Shown here one piece after another: positions 19,481 through 30,400 of a stretch of DNA of 64,000 nucleotides. Under the pieces are notes generated by a model. The model was not told the DNA's origin and ran no database searches. It was given only the letters and a program-made list of their open reading frames with translations. Every line of letters begins with the position of its first letter. Position 1 is the first letter of the stretch. The position numbers and the translations under genes were made by a program. The stretch comes from Nanobdellota archaeon (GTDB lineage: Archaea; Nanobdellota; Nanobdellia; Woesearchaeales; UBA9642), in contig JAKAKR010000007.1 in assembly GCA_021813435.1 (NCBI GenBank), positions 1-64,000 on the forward strand. The letters are read 5' to 3'.

Positions 19481-20073
19481 TGTCTTTTGCTCCCTGCTCT
19501 TTTACTATCCTTTGTCATCCCTCATCGGCTGACTTGATAGTCTGTGTTTTGTTGTTTTTTTGTATACCCTTCTCTTTTATGCTTCTCCTTGTTTAAATGA
19601 TTTGTGGATTGGCCCTGGTTTGATGCCCGGTAATGCCTGATGAACGTCTGTTTTCAGCTATGTGCGTGTTACTGCTGTTTTCCTGCTATAGTTATCGGCT
19701 CTTGTTTTTGGGCGCATCTCCTTTCTGTACTTGCAGGTCATGTATCTTTTCGCCGTAGTATAATTCAAAATATGTATTATCGTATTAATTTGATTAATTA
19801 TATTAATAAATTTAATAATGAATTAATACGTTTTGGGACTTATTTCATTAAAATATACTATGAACTAATCATAAATATGACATATATGACGTATATGTAC
19901 AAAGATTTTTATATGACTTTAATCATATAAATCATACATAATAGAAAAGTATATAAATAACTTCTCTCATAAATGTCATAAAAATGATATTGGTAGCGAT
20001 TTTCGGCTACTAAGGTATTATTTTTCGAACACTGTGCTGTTGTTGAATCGACGGTAAACAATCGAGAACACCA
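19481..20073. promoter_or_regulatory. 593-base divergent gap: pyk promoter side and RHH promoter
   Basis: The gap separates pyk (leftward) from the ribbon-helix-helix gene (rightward). Its middle is very AT-rich with repeated ATATG(A/T)C-like words. A TATA box AAGTATATAAATAA is at 19948-19960. It is followed in the leader by a small hairpin GTAGC-GATTTTCG-GCTAC (19993-20010). The 96-codon frame at 19640-19930 has no recognisable features and I do not accept it as a gene. Confidence 0.45.
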
Positions 20074-20235
20074 ATGAAACGGGTCAACATAAAACTGGAT
20101 GAAGAAACCCATACCAAGGCAAAAGTCATTGCCGTATTGAAGGATATGACCCTGAACGAATACCTCGACAAGGCAATCACTGATGCAATCGAGCGCGACC
20201 AGACAATACTCAACAAGATAAAAACAAAACAATAA
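20074..20235 (+). CDS. Ribbon-helix-helix (CopG/Arc-like) small regulator
   Basis: 53 residues, too short for most gene callers. MKRVNIKLDEETHTKAKVIA has the alternating beta strand RVNIKL, then helix A and a turn, and DMTLNEYLDKAITDAIERD gives helix B, the RHH pattern. It lies about 270 bases upstream of a giant envelope gene on the same strand, repeating the regulator-before-envelope-gene arrangement seen at 9730, 11528 and 15237. No toxin partner is seen. Confidence 0.8.
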   Translation: MKRVNIKLDEETHTKAKVIAVLKDMTLNEYLDKAITDAIERDQTILNKIKTKQ

Positions 20236-20503
20236 CGATGATGCCATCCGGTCTTTCAGGCACTGCAATGCTTGAAGTGTAGAAGCAGAGCGTATCGACA
20301 ATTATTGCTGTTTTTGTCGGAAAGAGTTGCGCGTCGCTTTTGCTATCAGTGTATTGTCAAAAGGCTGAGGATACGATGTTCAGAAAAATCCTGCGATTAC
20401 GGAAAGGGAATACTGCAATGTCACTATATACGTATTGTTATTGTGCTGCATCACCCGCACTGAAACATGCGCTCATCAAAATCGGTTATCCAATGGATCG
20501 ATC

Positions 20504-23500
20504 ATGAACCCGCTGCATAAACTTATCGGACAATTGAAACGTCGACGGATTTATAGAATCATCGCAGTACTCATCACACTTCTCTTTATGGTCATCCTCA
20601 GTTCTTATGCGGCGCTCTCCCAAGTATCCATCATTGATGTTTCGATCCCTGCATCACTGCAGGAGAACAGCTCACTTGCGGCATCATTCGAGGCAGTAAG
20701 CGACCTTAATGGATCCATCAATTATACTATCTATGCAAATGGCCAACTTGTATCATCGACGAGATATTTTACCACTTTTTACAATTACACCAGTGCAGGA
20801 ACCTACGAGTTCAGCTTTGTCGCAAAAGATAATAATTCCGAGACAAGCGAGAACCATACTCTTGTTGTCGTCGATAATCCGCTCACTGTCGCGCTCAATA
20901 CGCCGGCAGGGATAACGTATGGGAATCGCACAATCAGTATCACTGCAACAACAAACCGGAATGCCGCGGCATGCACGTACACGCTTTCCGGAGGACAGTC
21001 AGGAAATCTCTCATCCGCCGACAATGTCCATTACTCGTCGACAATAACGCTCGCTTCCGACGGATCATCACTCCTCGCCGTCACCTGCACGGATACGATT
21101 GATGTCGCGAATGCATCAGTCCTGTTCACCGTCGACACTGCAAATCCCATCATCCTCTCAACGTCTTCCACGATCGATACTGATTCGACTGCAACACTCC
21201 GGGTCGTCACAGACAAGATCGCATCCTGTCGCTACGATACCGTCGACAGATCGTTTGATGCGATGCAGAATGCGTTTGCAAATACCAATGCATCGCAGCA
21301 TTCCACGCCGGTGAATTATTCCGGCGACGGAGTCTATACCTATTATGTTCGCTGCGCTGATGCACTCGGCAATCGTATGCCGTCCTCGGGAATTGTCACA
21401 TTCGCTATCTCTGCAAAACCTTCTGCAATCATCACTCTCGACAAAGATCCGCCGCTCAAGGCAGGAACATATACGGTGACCGTGACGACCTCGAAGAATG
21501 TCCAGGCAAACCCGCGTCTCTATTATGTCTTCAACAGTGATGCAGTCCAGCATCCGGTCTCACTAAGCGGGTCAGGGACAATCTGGAAAGGCTACCTCAT
21601 CATCGACGATAATACTCCGGACAAAGTAGGAACATTCTATTTTTCCGGAACCGACTTCACCAATGTCGTCGGAACACGCATCACGAGCGGCGAGTTGTTC
21701 CTCATTGATACCACAAAGCCTCCTGCAGTGACTGACATTACTGCAAAACCTGATGATGATGCCATCCAGCTCAAATGGTATTATGATGGCGAGCAGCTCG
21801 CGCGATTCAATGTTTATCGCTCGACAGATCCCAACGTTGATTATGTTGATTTATACACCACGGTTTCAGTGACTTCCGACGTACGTCAGACCATTTATCA
21901 TGATACTGCAGTAAGTCCGCAGACAACATATTATTATCGTGTCTCTCCGGTCGACGAGGCAGGAAACGAAGGCCCATTGTCCGATGTCGTGCAGGCATCA
22001 CCTAATATCTCTCTAGGATCATTATCATCAGCGCAGGTTCCGACAACTCCTGTCGCGCAATTAAGCCCGGTGCTTGCAAGTCGCGTCGATGCGCAGATTG
22101 CAGATTTCAACAAGATGCTAACTGATATCGGACAGGCAGAATCCGCACTCAAATTAGACAATCCCCGCATTGCACGGATCATCTCACTCCTCAAGATCAA
22201 TGAGAAGACTACTGCGGCAATCGCAGGGATCAATGCTGATATCGATCAGGCAAAAAAACTCAAGGACTCAGCCCTCACATCTGCAGAACTTGACGTAAAC
22301 CTGAACCGGCTCAAGATGGACGCCATCAAGTGGGAATCCACAGTCGTCGAAGATATTGTCCTTCAGGAATCATCGGATTATGAGCAGACAACGCTTGATA
22401 CTGATGTTTTGGACGCGCAAGGATATGCACTGCAGAATTGGAATCTCTCCAAAAAGATCCTTGAGAATTACACGCAGGAAAATCGGAGACTGCAGGACAC
22501 GGTTACTATCGCTGCAGCAATGACCTCATTCAAGATAAAATATCTCGGAAAAGATGATTATCAGAAATACACGCTCATCACAAAAACCATTGATTCGACT
22601 GCAACATTGCATTCAGTCATTGTCGTCGAAACCATCCCGAAGACCATTGAAAAAAAGGCATCGAACCTCTTTTTTGATTTTGACGGCGAAACATATCCTG
22701 TCATCCTCCAGGATGATCCGGTACTGAAATGGTCGTATGATTCATTGGATAAAGTATCGGTATCCTATCTTGTGAATGATCTTGTGGACGTGACTGACTT
22801 CAAGAATACCCGCACTGTTCCCCTGGTCCGTCCGGACTTTAAGTTCTCAGATACGCTCCCTGCAGGCCAATCAACAGGCGGAATCACTGGATTTGTCGCG
22901 TTGGACGCCATCCCGATCGCAAAGTTATCCTTCATGCAGTGGATGATCATCCTTGGTGTTGGACTGGTGCTGGGGTTATCCGTGTACTATGTCGTACTCC
23001 TGCGCAGCGATGATGAACCGATAGGAAACTCTGCAGATGACTCTTCTGATAAAAAACAGAGACATCGCATCATCACTTTGGGCGCTCGCCATGCAAAACA
23101 CGCTGCGTCTACCCATCCATCTGCGGCATTGCAGAATACGCTCATCCTCAGTGTCAGTCAGACAAGAGACTCGGACGTGCACGCAATGGCTGCAGAAGCT
23201 GCATTACCGTCAGCAGTTGCAGGATCATCCCCTCGCGTGCTGCATGCGCCGAACAATATCACTGACAGTGACGCAGAGATTGTCCTCTTCCATAAAATAG
23301 ATTATTGCAATTATATGATCAATACGCTTGAGTATGCCAAAGCACGCGGGTTGTATCATGATGCGCTGCGTATATATCATCATACTGATTTTTCATCTGT
23401 TGAGAATCGCAACAAATCGCAGGTGCTTCTCAATTACTGCTATCTCAAGCTTGCACTTCTCAAGAAATCCCATGACGCAACAAAACACCTGCATGCGCGT

Positions 23501-23671
23501 GCTGTCGCTGCACTGCAGAAGGATGCGCATGAACTCACTGAATTTCTCGTCCGTTTCGCCCGTGATCCGAACTTCTTTGTGTATATGCAGGATACTGATG
23601 AGGAACAATATTTTGATTATATGAAGACACTCCAGCGCCAGATCGAGCGCGGAGCAGAACAGCCTGCATAA
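20504..23671 (+). CDS. Giant single-pass envelope protein with Ig, FnIII and cytoplasmic helical domain
   Basis: 1055 residues from ATG 20504, chosen because MNPLHKLIGQLKRRR..IIAVLITLLFMVILSSYAAL is a normal signal anchor; an upstream in-frame start at 20435 adds 23 unlikely residues. Ectodomain: Ig-like repeats to ~400, a fibronectin III domain at ~404-500 (KPPAVTDITA..LKWYY...YYYRV.PVDEAGNEG), then helical segments to ~620 and a beta region. GGITGFVAL at ~790 precedes a TM helix at ~811-833 (FMQWMIILGVGLVLGLSVYYVVLL). The cytoplasmic tail has a His-rich linker and helical, TPR-like repeats. It may report envelope state inward; this is inference. Confidence 0.85.
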   Translation: MNPLHKLIGQLKRRRIYRIIAVLITLLFMVILSSYAALSQVSIIDVSIPASLQENSSLAASFEAVSDLNGSINYTIYANGQLVSSTRYFTTFYNYTSAGTYEFSFVAKDNNSETSENHTLVVVDNPLTVALNTPAGITYGNRTISITATTNRNAAACTYTLSGGQSGNLSSADNVHYSSTITLASDGSSLLAVTCTDTIDVANASVLFTVDTANPIILSTSSTIDTDSTATLRVVTDKIASCRYDTVDRSFDAMQNAFANTNASQHSTPVNYSGDGVYTYYVRCADALGNRMPSSGIVTFAISAKPSAIITLDKDPPLKAGTYTVTVTTSKNVQANPRLYYVFNSDAVQHPVSLSGSGTIWKGYLIIDDNTPDKVGTFYFSGTDFTNVVGTRITSGELFLIDTTKPPAVTDITAKPDDDAIQLKWYYDGEQLARFNVYRSTDPNVDYVDLYTTVSVTSDVRQTIYHDTAVSPQTTYYYRVSPVDEAGNEGPLSDVVQASPNISLGSLSSAQVPTTPVAQLSPVLASRVDAQIADFNKMLTDIGQAESALKLDNPRIARIISLLKINEKTTAAIAGINADIDQAKKLKDSALTSAELDVNLNRLKMDAIKWESTVVEDIVLQESSDYEQTTLDTDVLDAQGYALQNWNLSKKILENYTQENRRLQDTVTIAAAMTSFKIKYLGKDDYQKYTLITKTIDSTATLHSVIVVETIPKTIEKKASNLFFDFDGETYPVILQDDPVLKWSYDSLDKVSVSYLVNDLVDVTDFKNTRTVPLVRPDFKFSDTLPAGQSTGGITGFVALDAIPIAKLSFMQWMIILGVGLVLGLSVYYVVLLRSDDEPIGNSADDSSDKKQRHRIITLGARHAKHAASTHPSAALQNTLILSVSQTRDSDVHAMAAEAALPSAVAGSSPRVLHAPNNITDSDAEIVLFHKIDYCNYMINTLEYAKARGLYHDALRIYHHTDFSSVENRNKSQVLLNYCYLKLALLKKSHDATKHLHARAVAALQKDAHELTEFLVRFARDPNFFVYMQDTDEEQYFDYMKTLQRQIERGAEQPA

Positions 23672-23713
23672 TAACCCTTAATAAACTTTTAGTGTCGAGA
23701 ATTGAATGACTAA

Positions 23714-25585
23714 TTATTCTGCGCGCTGCTCTTCGGTTTGTGGCGCTTCTGTAGGGGATTCATGATGATGCTCATGATGTGTGGCATGTTTTGCGTGCTC
23801 CTGATGATGCTTATGACTCAGCAGCGCGCCGCATTTTTGGCACTTCTTGCTCCACTGCATATTCTTTGTTCCGCATTGCTTGCATTTCTTTCTTCCGAAG
23901 AACACCAGTAGGATCAGGATGATGACTACTGCGATGAGCGCATAGTAGACAATGTCAATACGTACAAACTGGAATGCGTACTCTCCATAGGTCGTCTTGA
24001 CGAGGGAATTCTCACGCTCTCCATAATACCCCTTGACTTTTACGATCGGATTGTTTGCAATATCAGAATCGCTGAGCACTGCGGGTATGATGAGTGTTCC
24101 TTCCTTGCCCGGCTGGATAAGGACGGGATTTGTTGCGCCGACAGTGATATACTCTCCGTTCACGTAGAGTTCGAGGAGTTCTGCATTGACATACGAGTCA
24201 ACAGTTCCGATATTCTTGATAGTGACGACGAATTGCCCCTTCCCTTTGTTGTATGCGATATTGGTCACATTGATTATTGCGTCGTCAAGGATTTCTACAG
24301 ATTCAACACTCACGCCTTTGGTATCAAGGACGTTCTCCAATGAGCGCGTCCCTTCGCCAAATAATGTGTAGATGTCTGCAGTGATATTTGCTCCATCGAC
24401 CATGAGGTCATATGTGATGGTCTTGTATTGGTTCTTGTCAATGAAAATCGGGTTCTGGTCGCCGATGACAGTCTTGTTGCCATCAACATACACAGTGATT
24501 GTGCCCTTGAAATAGGTTCCAAGGCCTGCGGCATTATGATACGTGACCCAGAGTGCATGCGTTGCTTTATTGTACATGATAGAATACAACTCGAGATTGA
24601 GCGTATATTTTGGCATGGGGAACTTGTCAAGATCCTCAACTGTTGCAATCGCGCCTGTCGGAGTGCGCGCGCCCTGCGCGAATTTGACAAACACACTGAT
24701 GCCGATCTGCCTGCGGATTGCTGTTGCCTGATTGATAAGTTCGTTACCGATGAGGACTGCGACCTGGAATCCGCTGCTCTTGATATATTCCTCGACCTGC
24801 GGAGGCACTGCGCCGCGGCCAATAAAGAGCACAGGATCATCGCCAGCCATGATGCTGGATTCTATGAACTCTCCATTGCTCATGAGCGTCTGTTTGGAGT
24901 TTCTGATATTCTGGAATCGCTTGACGAGTTCAATATTATTCTCGAACCGATCACCCGTATTGATGGTTTCAGGATTATATGCAGCAAGTCTTGTCTTGAC
25001 GACCTCGTCGACTTGTCCGAAGATGATGACTTTCGTGGGGTTTATGCTGTTCAAGAAATTATCTACTGCGCCGATGTTTCGATCATTTGCGAAAATGACA
25101 TAGTAATTGTCTGCAACCGCATACGCTGCGGCAGAAAGTGCGTTGTATCCGTACGCGTCATCGACAATGATGAATTTCTTGATATTCTTCTCTTGTGCAA
25201 GGCGTTTTGCAAGGTCGAGATTGATGGTATTTGAGACGATCTCTTCAACACCCGTATATCCTTGTGCGTCCATGACTGCCTTGTAGTTGACGACATAAGG
25301 CTGTGTTCGTGATGAGAGGATGAGCGTGCCGTTCGTATCTTTCGGGATTGAATAGAGTAGGATTGTTCCGTGCCTTGCGCTGGTCAGAAAGAGTCCTGGT
25401 TTTTTTCCGATGATACTTGCATAGAGCATTGAAGAATAGACATCGCGCCAGTCTGCAGAATTAGAGATGACTTTGTCTAGAGCGCTTGCTGCAGGGATTG
25501 CTGCGAGCATCACTGCAACCAATGCAATGAATAGTATAATCTTTGGATAAGAGATTACTGTCTTACTGGTACTAATATCAATCAC
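23714..25585 (-). CDS. CWB2-like surface protein with TM helix and cytoplasmic zinc ribbon / His-rich tail
   Basis: 623 residues. The signal segment ends PAASA. Residues ~35-300 resemble cell-wall-binding repeat 2 (CWB2) domains: LAQEKNIKKFIIVDDAYGYNALSAAAYA and the I-I-F-G-x-V-D-E-V-V segment. Two Ig/CARDB-like domains follow (~320-530). A TM helix (YYALIAVVIILILLVFF) precedes a cytoplasmic zinc ribbon CKQCGTKN..KKCQKCGAL and a tail with about twelve His residues that probably binds metal. It is convergent with the gene ending at 23671. Confidence 0.85.
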   Translation of the reverse strand: MIDISTSKTVISYPKIILFIALVAVMLAAIPAASALDKVISNSADWRDVYSSMLYASIIGKKPGLFLTSARHGTILLYSIPKDTNGTLILSSRTQPYVVNYKAVMDAQGYTGVEEIVSNTINLDLAKRLAQEKNIKKFIIVDDAYGYNALSAAAYAVADNYYVIFANDRNIGAVDNFLNSINPTKVIIFGQVDEVVKTRLAAYNPETINTGDRFENNIELVKRFQNIRNSKQTLMSNGEFIESSIMAGDDPVLFIGRGAVPPQVEEYIKSSGFQVAVLIGNELINQATAIRRQIGISVFVKFAQGARTPTGAIATVEDLDKFPMPKYTLNLELYSIMYNKATHALWVTYHNAAGLGTYFKGTITVYVDGNKTVIGDQNPIFIDKNQYKTITYDLMVDGANITADIYTLFGEGTRSLENVLDTKGVSVESVEILDDAIINVTNIAYNKGKGQFVVTIKNIGTVDSYVNAELLELYVNGEYITVGATNPVLIQPGKEGTLIIPAVLSDSDIANNPIVKVKGYYGERENSLVKTTYGEYAFQFVRIDIVYYALIAVVIILILLVFFGRKKCKQCGTKNMQWSKKCQKCGALLSHKHHQEHAKHATHHEHHHESPTEAPQTEEQRAE

Positions 25586-26368
25586 CCACTCTTTACGGTT
25601 TCATGACATGTCATCATATATAAATGTTATGATGTTTTAATTGCGGACATAACTACGCTATCATTTAGCGTCTTCTCGCTCTCATCGAAGTGTAAGCGGA
25701 GTATTGTCATCTCCGAAGGAGCCAACCCTCTGACAATGTTCTAAAATTGTCGGATATTCGCTCGCCTTAGGACGCTAAATGATAAGAAACTTTTGTCTGC
25801 AACTATTTTTAACTTTGCACATTACTGTTTTGACACCAATTTTGTGAGTATCATATGCGTGCAAAAGTGTGCAGGCCGTTATTCATTCTTTTCTTTCTGT
25901 GTATTTGTTTTTTTTAGTTTGATGATTACTATTGTGATATGGTATATCGCAATATCGCGCGATAGTATAGATATAATGCTGCCAGAGATTATATATACTG
26001 AAGTAATGTATACTGAAGCAATGTACTATATTGTGGTTATGCGCTGATCGGTGCTGTTATAAATCAGTGTTGTCGCATATCCTGTATGGTATTTTGTGCG
26101 TGTGTTTGTGCTTATCTGTTACTCTTTTTTTTGATGATAATTGCGCATTTTTGCATAAGATATTCTTATTTTGTTCTATTTATGCGAAAATATGTTATAT
26201 ATTTCTTTATTTATATGATTAAAGTCTTTTTCATCTTTTAAAGTAATTTTCTCGATTAATTCCCGCTTTTTATGGGGAAAACACAACATTTATATATAAC
26301 TTATACTACTAATATAGCAATTAGTATACTAATAGACAAAAACTACGCTAGTAACGACTTTTGATAAA
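25586..26368. promoter_or_regulatory. 783-base divergent gap with inverted-repeat element and promoters
   Basis: No accepted gene. Contents are the leftward promoter region of the CWB2-like gene, an inverted-repeat element at 25660-25783 (listed separately), a long T/A-rich stretch, and the rightward TATA box ATTTATATATAAC at 26289-26299. That box is followed by ACTAAT-ATAGCA-ATTAGT, a 6-base dyad near the expected start of transcription for the B-module gene at 26369. Confidence 0.5.
25660..25783. repeat. 124-base element with 13-base perfect terminal inverted repeats
   Basis: The left end is ATCATTTAGCGTC (25660-25672) and the right end is its exact reverse complement GACGCTAAATGAT (25771-25783). 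Inside are two hairpins, CGGAG-TATTGTCAT-CTCCG and GACAAT-GTTCTAAA-ATTGTC. It could be a small non-autonomous mobile element, a structured RNA or a regulatory site. No target duplication is obvious and no second copy was noticed in the window. Confidence 0.6.
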
Positions 26369-27304
26369 ATGAAAAAAACCACAGCGATTACGTCGGTAGT
26401 CCTTATCTTAGGACTTGTACTCTTCTTTATGGTTTCACAATATTCCAGCGCTGCAAATGTGGTCGGCGGGAATTATAAGAATGTGACTGTACTGACCAAG
26501 GTCCATATCTCCAATTCAAAACCAGAGGTACTCTCACTTGCAGTTTATCAGGATACTAATTCCTCAACTAAAAACATCACACTCTCTGCTGGACTCACCC
26601 GCGTGGTGACCTGCAATGCGACAGTTCGCGATTGGGATGGATACAACGATATTGTGAACGTGAATGCCACACTTTGGGACACATTGAATTCCAATAGCAA
26701 TGCAGCAGATGATAACAATACCCATTACACCAATGCAAATTGTACAAACGCAGGAAACGGCGTCAATTATACAGTCAATTATATCTGCACATTCAATGTG
26801 TACTACTACGCAAACAATGGTACATGGATGTGCAATGCAACAGCAATGGATACTTTCAATAAGACCGGCTACAACACCAATACAACAGTCATCTATCCGC
26901 TCTATGCATTGAACGTGACTGATGGCATTGATTACGGCAATGTCGCAGTCGAGGATTATTCAACGACCCAGACATCCAATGTCACAAATTTTGGAAACCA
27001 GGCAATAAACATCAGTGTGGAAGGCTATGGTACGGCACGCGGTGATGGCCTTGCAATGAACTGTACACTCGGAGGAAATATCAGTATCGCAAACGAGCGA
27101 TTCTCCGCAGACATTGCTGCTGTATGGGGCGCAAAAGTTCCACTGACGAGCGGTTCAACACAGATTATTCCTGCACTCACTATCGCAAAACAGACTGTTC
27201 CTTCAACCCCAATGGTCAATAGTACATACTGGCAATTATACATCCCGCCAAACCCGGGAGGCAATTGCACGGGTTATGTCATCTTCCAGGCAGAAGTTCC
27301 TTAA
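26369..27304 (+). CDS. Secreted B-module protein 2
   Basis: 311 residues, a close paralogue of the protein at 13965. The signal peptide MKKTTAITSVVLILGLVLFFMVSQYSSA is followed by ANVVGGNYKNVTVLT. Shared blocks are KPEVLSLAVYQDTNSS, RDWDGYNDIV, HYTNANCTN, YYYANNGTW.CNATAMDT, YPLYALNVTDGIDYGNVAVEDYS, GYG.ARGDGLAM and STYWQLYIPPNPGGNCTGYVIFQAE. The main differences from copy 1 are a shorter loop around CTLGGNIS. Secreted, no anchor. It is followed by the giant protein that ends in the same module. Confidence 0.85.
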   Translation: MKKTTAITSVVLILGLVLFFMVSQYSSAANVVGGNYKNVTVLTKVHISNSKPEVLSLAVYQDTNSSTKNITLSAGLTRVVTCNATVRDWDGYNDIVNVNATLWDTLNSNSNAADDNNTHYTNANCTNAGNGVNYTVNYICTFNVYYYANNGTWMCNATAMDTFNKTGYNTNTTVIYPLYALNVTDGIDYGNVAVEDYSTTQTSNVTNFGNQAINISVEGYGTARGDGLAMNCTLGGNISIANERFSADIAAVWGAKVPLTSGSTQIIPALTIAKQTVPSTPMVNSTYWQLYIPPNPGGNCTGYVIFQAEVP

Positions 27305-27473
27305 ATTTTTTTAATCCTTTTCTATTGCTCTTCTTGTAAGAGCTCCTGTTATCGATGCATTTTTTCATTCGCTGTAGTTGCGGGGCATTATCTCTTATTT
27401 TCTTGGTTACACTGCTTGCTTGTGTTTAGAAACAAGAAAATATAAAAAGCGCCACTATTGTTATCTTTAATGG

Positions 27474-30400
27474 GTGAGTGGTTTGAGTTTAAAGGGTAGC
27501 TTAATAAACAATATCGATAAAGATATAGCGCGACATAATGCGTGGTGCGGTATAACTGTGTCTTATACTACGACTATACGTTGCATGATATCTGTCGCAT
27601 TACTGTTCTTCTTTCTTATGATCATACTCCTGCCTATTGTACATGCTAATCCTTTAAGTATGGGTCTTGCAGGCACATATCAAAATAATGCCCCGCCGGG
27701 CAGTCTTGATGGCGCGCGTGGAATGCAGGTAGATGCAGTACGAAGTATTGCTTTTGTATCCTCTAATACTGATGCCTCTTTGACTGCCATCAATTTTAGC
27801 AATCCTTTCAATCTTTCCGTCTATGGTTCTGTAACTAATGCTGCGCCACCAGGGAGTCTTGACGGGATATGGTTTGGAACATTGGATCTGGCAACAAACA
27901 TCTTTTATGCACCATCAGCAACAGACAGCACGACTGCGTGGTATAACATATCTACAGGTACTTTTGTCTTTTTGAACGATACTGCCGCAGATACTGCAGG
28001 CGCCGGTAGTCAGCAGGGTGAATATGATGTGGTCATTGTTAATACGGGGTCGACCAAATGGCTGCTTACTGGCGGCACGACTGATAGTTATGTCTCATCT
28101 TTTAATGTGACGAATCCGCGGGTTAGGCCAACAGTTGTCGGATCGTTTACTGATACCAGTGGTGCATGCACTGTTCGCGGTTTGACCCAGATGTATAATA
28201 TACCCGGCACTACTCTTGTTGTTGTTGCAAGTACAACGAGCAGTTATGTTACAGTTCTGAATGTTTCAGCAGCAGGAGCGATCACCTGTATCGGTTCAGG
28301 CTATACTGATACTGCGGGTGCGGGAAGTATCCAGGGCTTTACAAGCTTTTTTTATGAGAATTCAACAGGATATCTCTATGTTCCTGGCACGACTGATAGT
28401 TACTTGACGATATTGACTAATATTACTACAGGAACACCCACACTTGTCGGCTCTGTCGGCGGCTTGACTACTATTACTTCTGTTGCAGTCTCACCAACGG
28501 ATTTTAATGGGAAAAAATATGCGTTTGTAGGATCTACAAGCGCCGGGAGAGGTATCTCTATTGTTGATGTAACGAATCCTGCTGCGCCAACAATAGCAGG
28601 AAATTTCAATCAAACATCCGGTACTTGCGTATATAACGGTGTTTATAGCTTAAGAGCGTTAGGCAACTACTTATACGCTACTTCAAGTGCTGATGCATGT
28701 TTTTATGCAATTAAACTCATCGATGATCCCACTAATATTACCCTGTCCTCTCCGTATGACGGCTACTATAATGATACTGATATCTTCGTCAATCTCACAT
28801 TTACTGCGGCAGTCTCAGATACTGACGGGCTTGTTAATTGTTCTTTGTGGACTAATTATTCTGGTGTTTGGTCTTTGAATCAGACGCAGAGTGTTGGCGG
28901 AGTTTCTAATGTTACAAGTTTTAATCTTACCGGCTTAACGAACACTACTTTTATCTGGAATATTGAGTGTCATGATATTTTTTCACATTCGACATTTAGT
29001 GCAGCTGCAAATACTGTTACATTGAATTGGACTGATACGCCTCCGAGTGTAGCATTATCTTCACCTATCAATGGCTATACGAATAGTGTCGCGCAATTTG
29101 TTAACTTGACATTTAATGCGACAGTCTCAGATGATCACGGGCTTGTTAATTGTTCTTTGTGGACTAATTATTCTGGTGTTTGGTCTTTGAATCAGACGCA
29201 GAGTGTTGGCGGCGTTTCTAATGTCACCAGTTTTAATCTTACCGATCTGACAAATAAGACTTTTGTCTGGAATATTCAATGTTTTGATAATGGGTTACAA
29301 TCAACATTTGCATCTACGAATAGGACAGTCACCTTGAACTGGAATCCTGCAGTCGATACGCCTCCGGCGGTTTCCTTATCTTCTCCCCCTGCGGGCTATA
29401 CCAATGATACTGCTCAATTTGTCAATATAACATTCACGGCAATCGTGAGTGATGACTTGGGGCTTGTTAATTGTTCTTTGTGGACTAATTATTCTGGTGT
29501 TTGGTCTTTGAATCAGACGCAGAGTGTTGGCGGAGTTTCTAATTCCACGAGTTTTACGCTCAACAATCTGTCCAATACAACGTTTATCTGGAATATCCAG
29601 TGTTTTGATAATGGCTTACACTCAACATTCGGCTCCACAAATAGGACAGTAATACTCAATTGGACTCCTCCGCTGGTAGGAAATTTTTCTGTTCAGACAT
29701 ATTTTATCTCCCTCGGTTCAGGAGTGTCTTCTGGTTTTATCCCGTTTATCGGGGGCCAGACTGATTTTAATGCTGTCCCTTTTGTCACTATGCGTATGAG
29801 TGCTACGACTCCTAACTGGAATTATTTTTTGCCCGATGTCTATTTTAATTCTACAGGAATTATTGTTACGCGTAATGGAGGCACTGGGGCTGTTATGGAT
29901 CTCAATATTAATGTTGTACAGTTTGATCCTGCGACAGTGCGGGTACAGAGTGGCATATTTACTTTAGGCGCAGGCAGTACCAGCGCTACTGCTTCTATCG
30001 GCTCTCCTGTCGATCTCTCCCGTGCCGCACTCCTATTCTATTATAATACCACTTCCGGCAGTACAATATATAATTCTAATACGGTCATGGGAAATATCAG
30101 TGATGTGAACCAATTAAACTTTTCTGTCGCAGGGACTGTAGGTACAAAGTCCGGCCATTGGTATGTGTTTGAATCTTTAGATGGAGGATTCTCTGTCCAG
30201 AAGACTACTCTTAATTTTGCGAGCAGTGATACCTCTGCTACAGGAACAATCTCTTTTATCGATACCGGCAAGACTTTCCTGATCGCATCCTATATTACCA
30301 GTGAGGCCCAGGATGATCCCCGTGATGGTTCATTATATGTTGCATTGACTGATTCCACTACGGTTACCGGTACGAGGCTCGGCGTTCCTGTAGCTACATT

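Noticed and set aside
19640-19930. 96-codon frame in the pyk-RHH gap
   Set aside because: Very AT-rich, Cys/Tyr/Ile-heavy and without any domain; it spans the region leading to the next promoter.
24428-25234. 268-codon plus-strand frame opposite the CWB2-like gene
   Set aside because: Shadow of the minus-strand gene, with biased composition (many Cys, Asp, Ile) and no domain.
25660-25783. Integron attC site or known riboswitch
   Set aside because: Lacks attC core sites and an integrase neighbour; I could not fit the hairpins to a riboswitch consensus.
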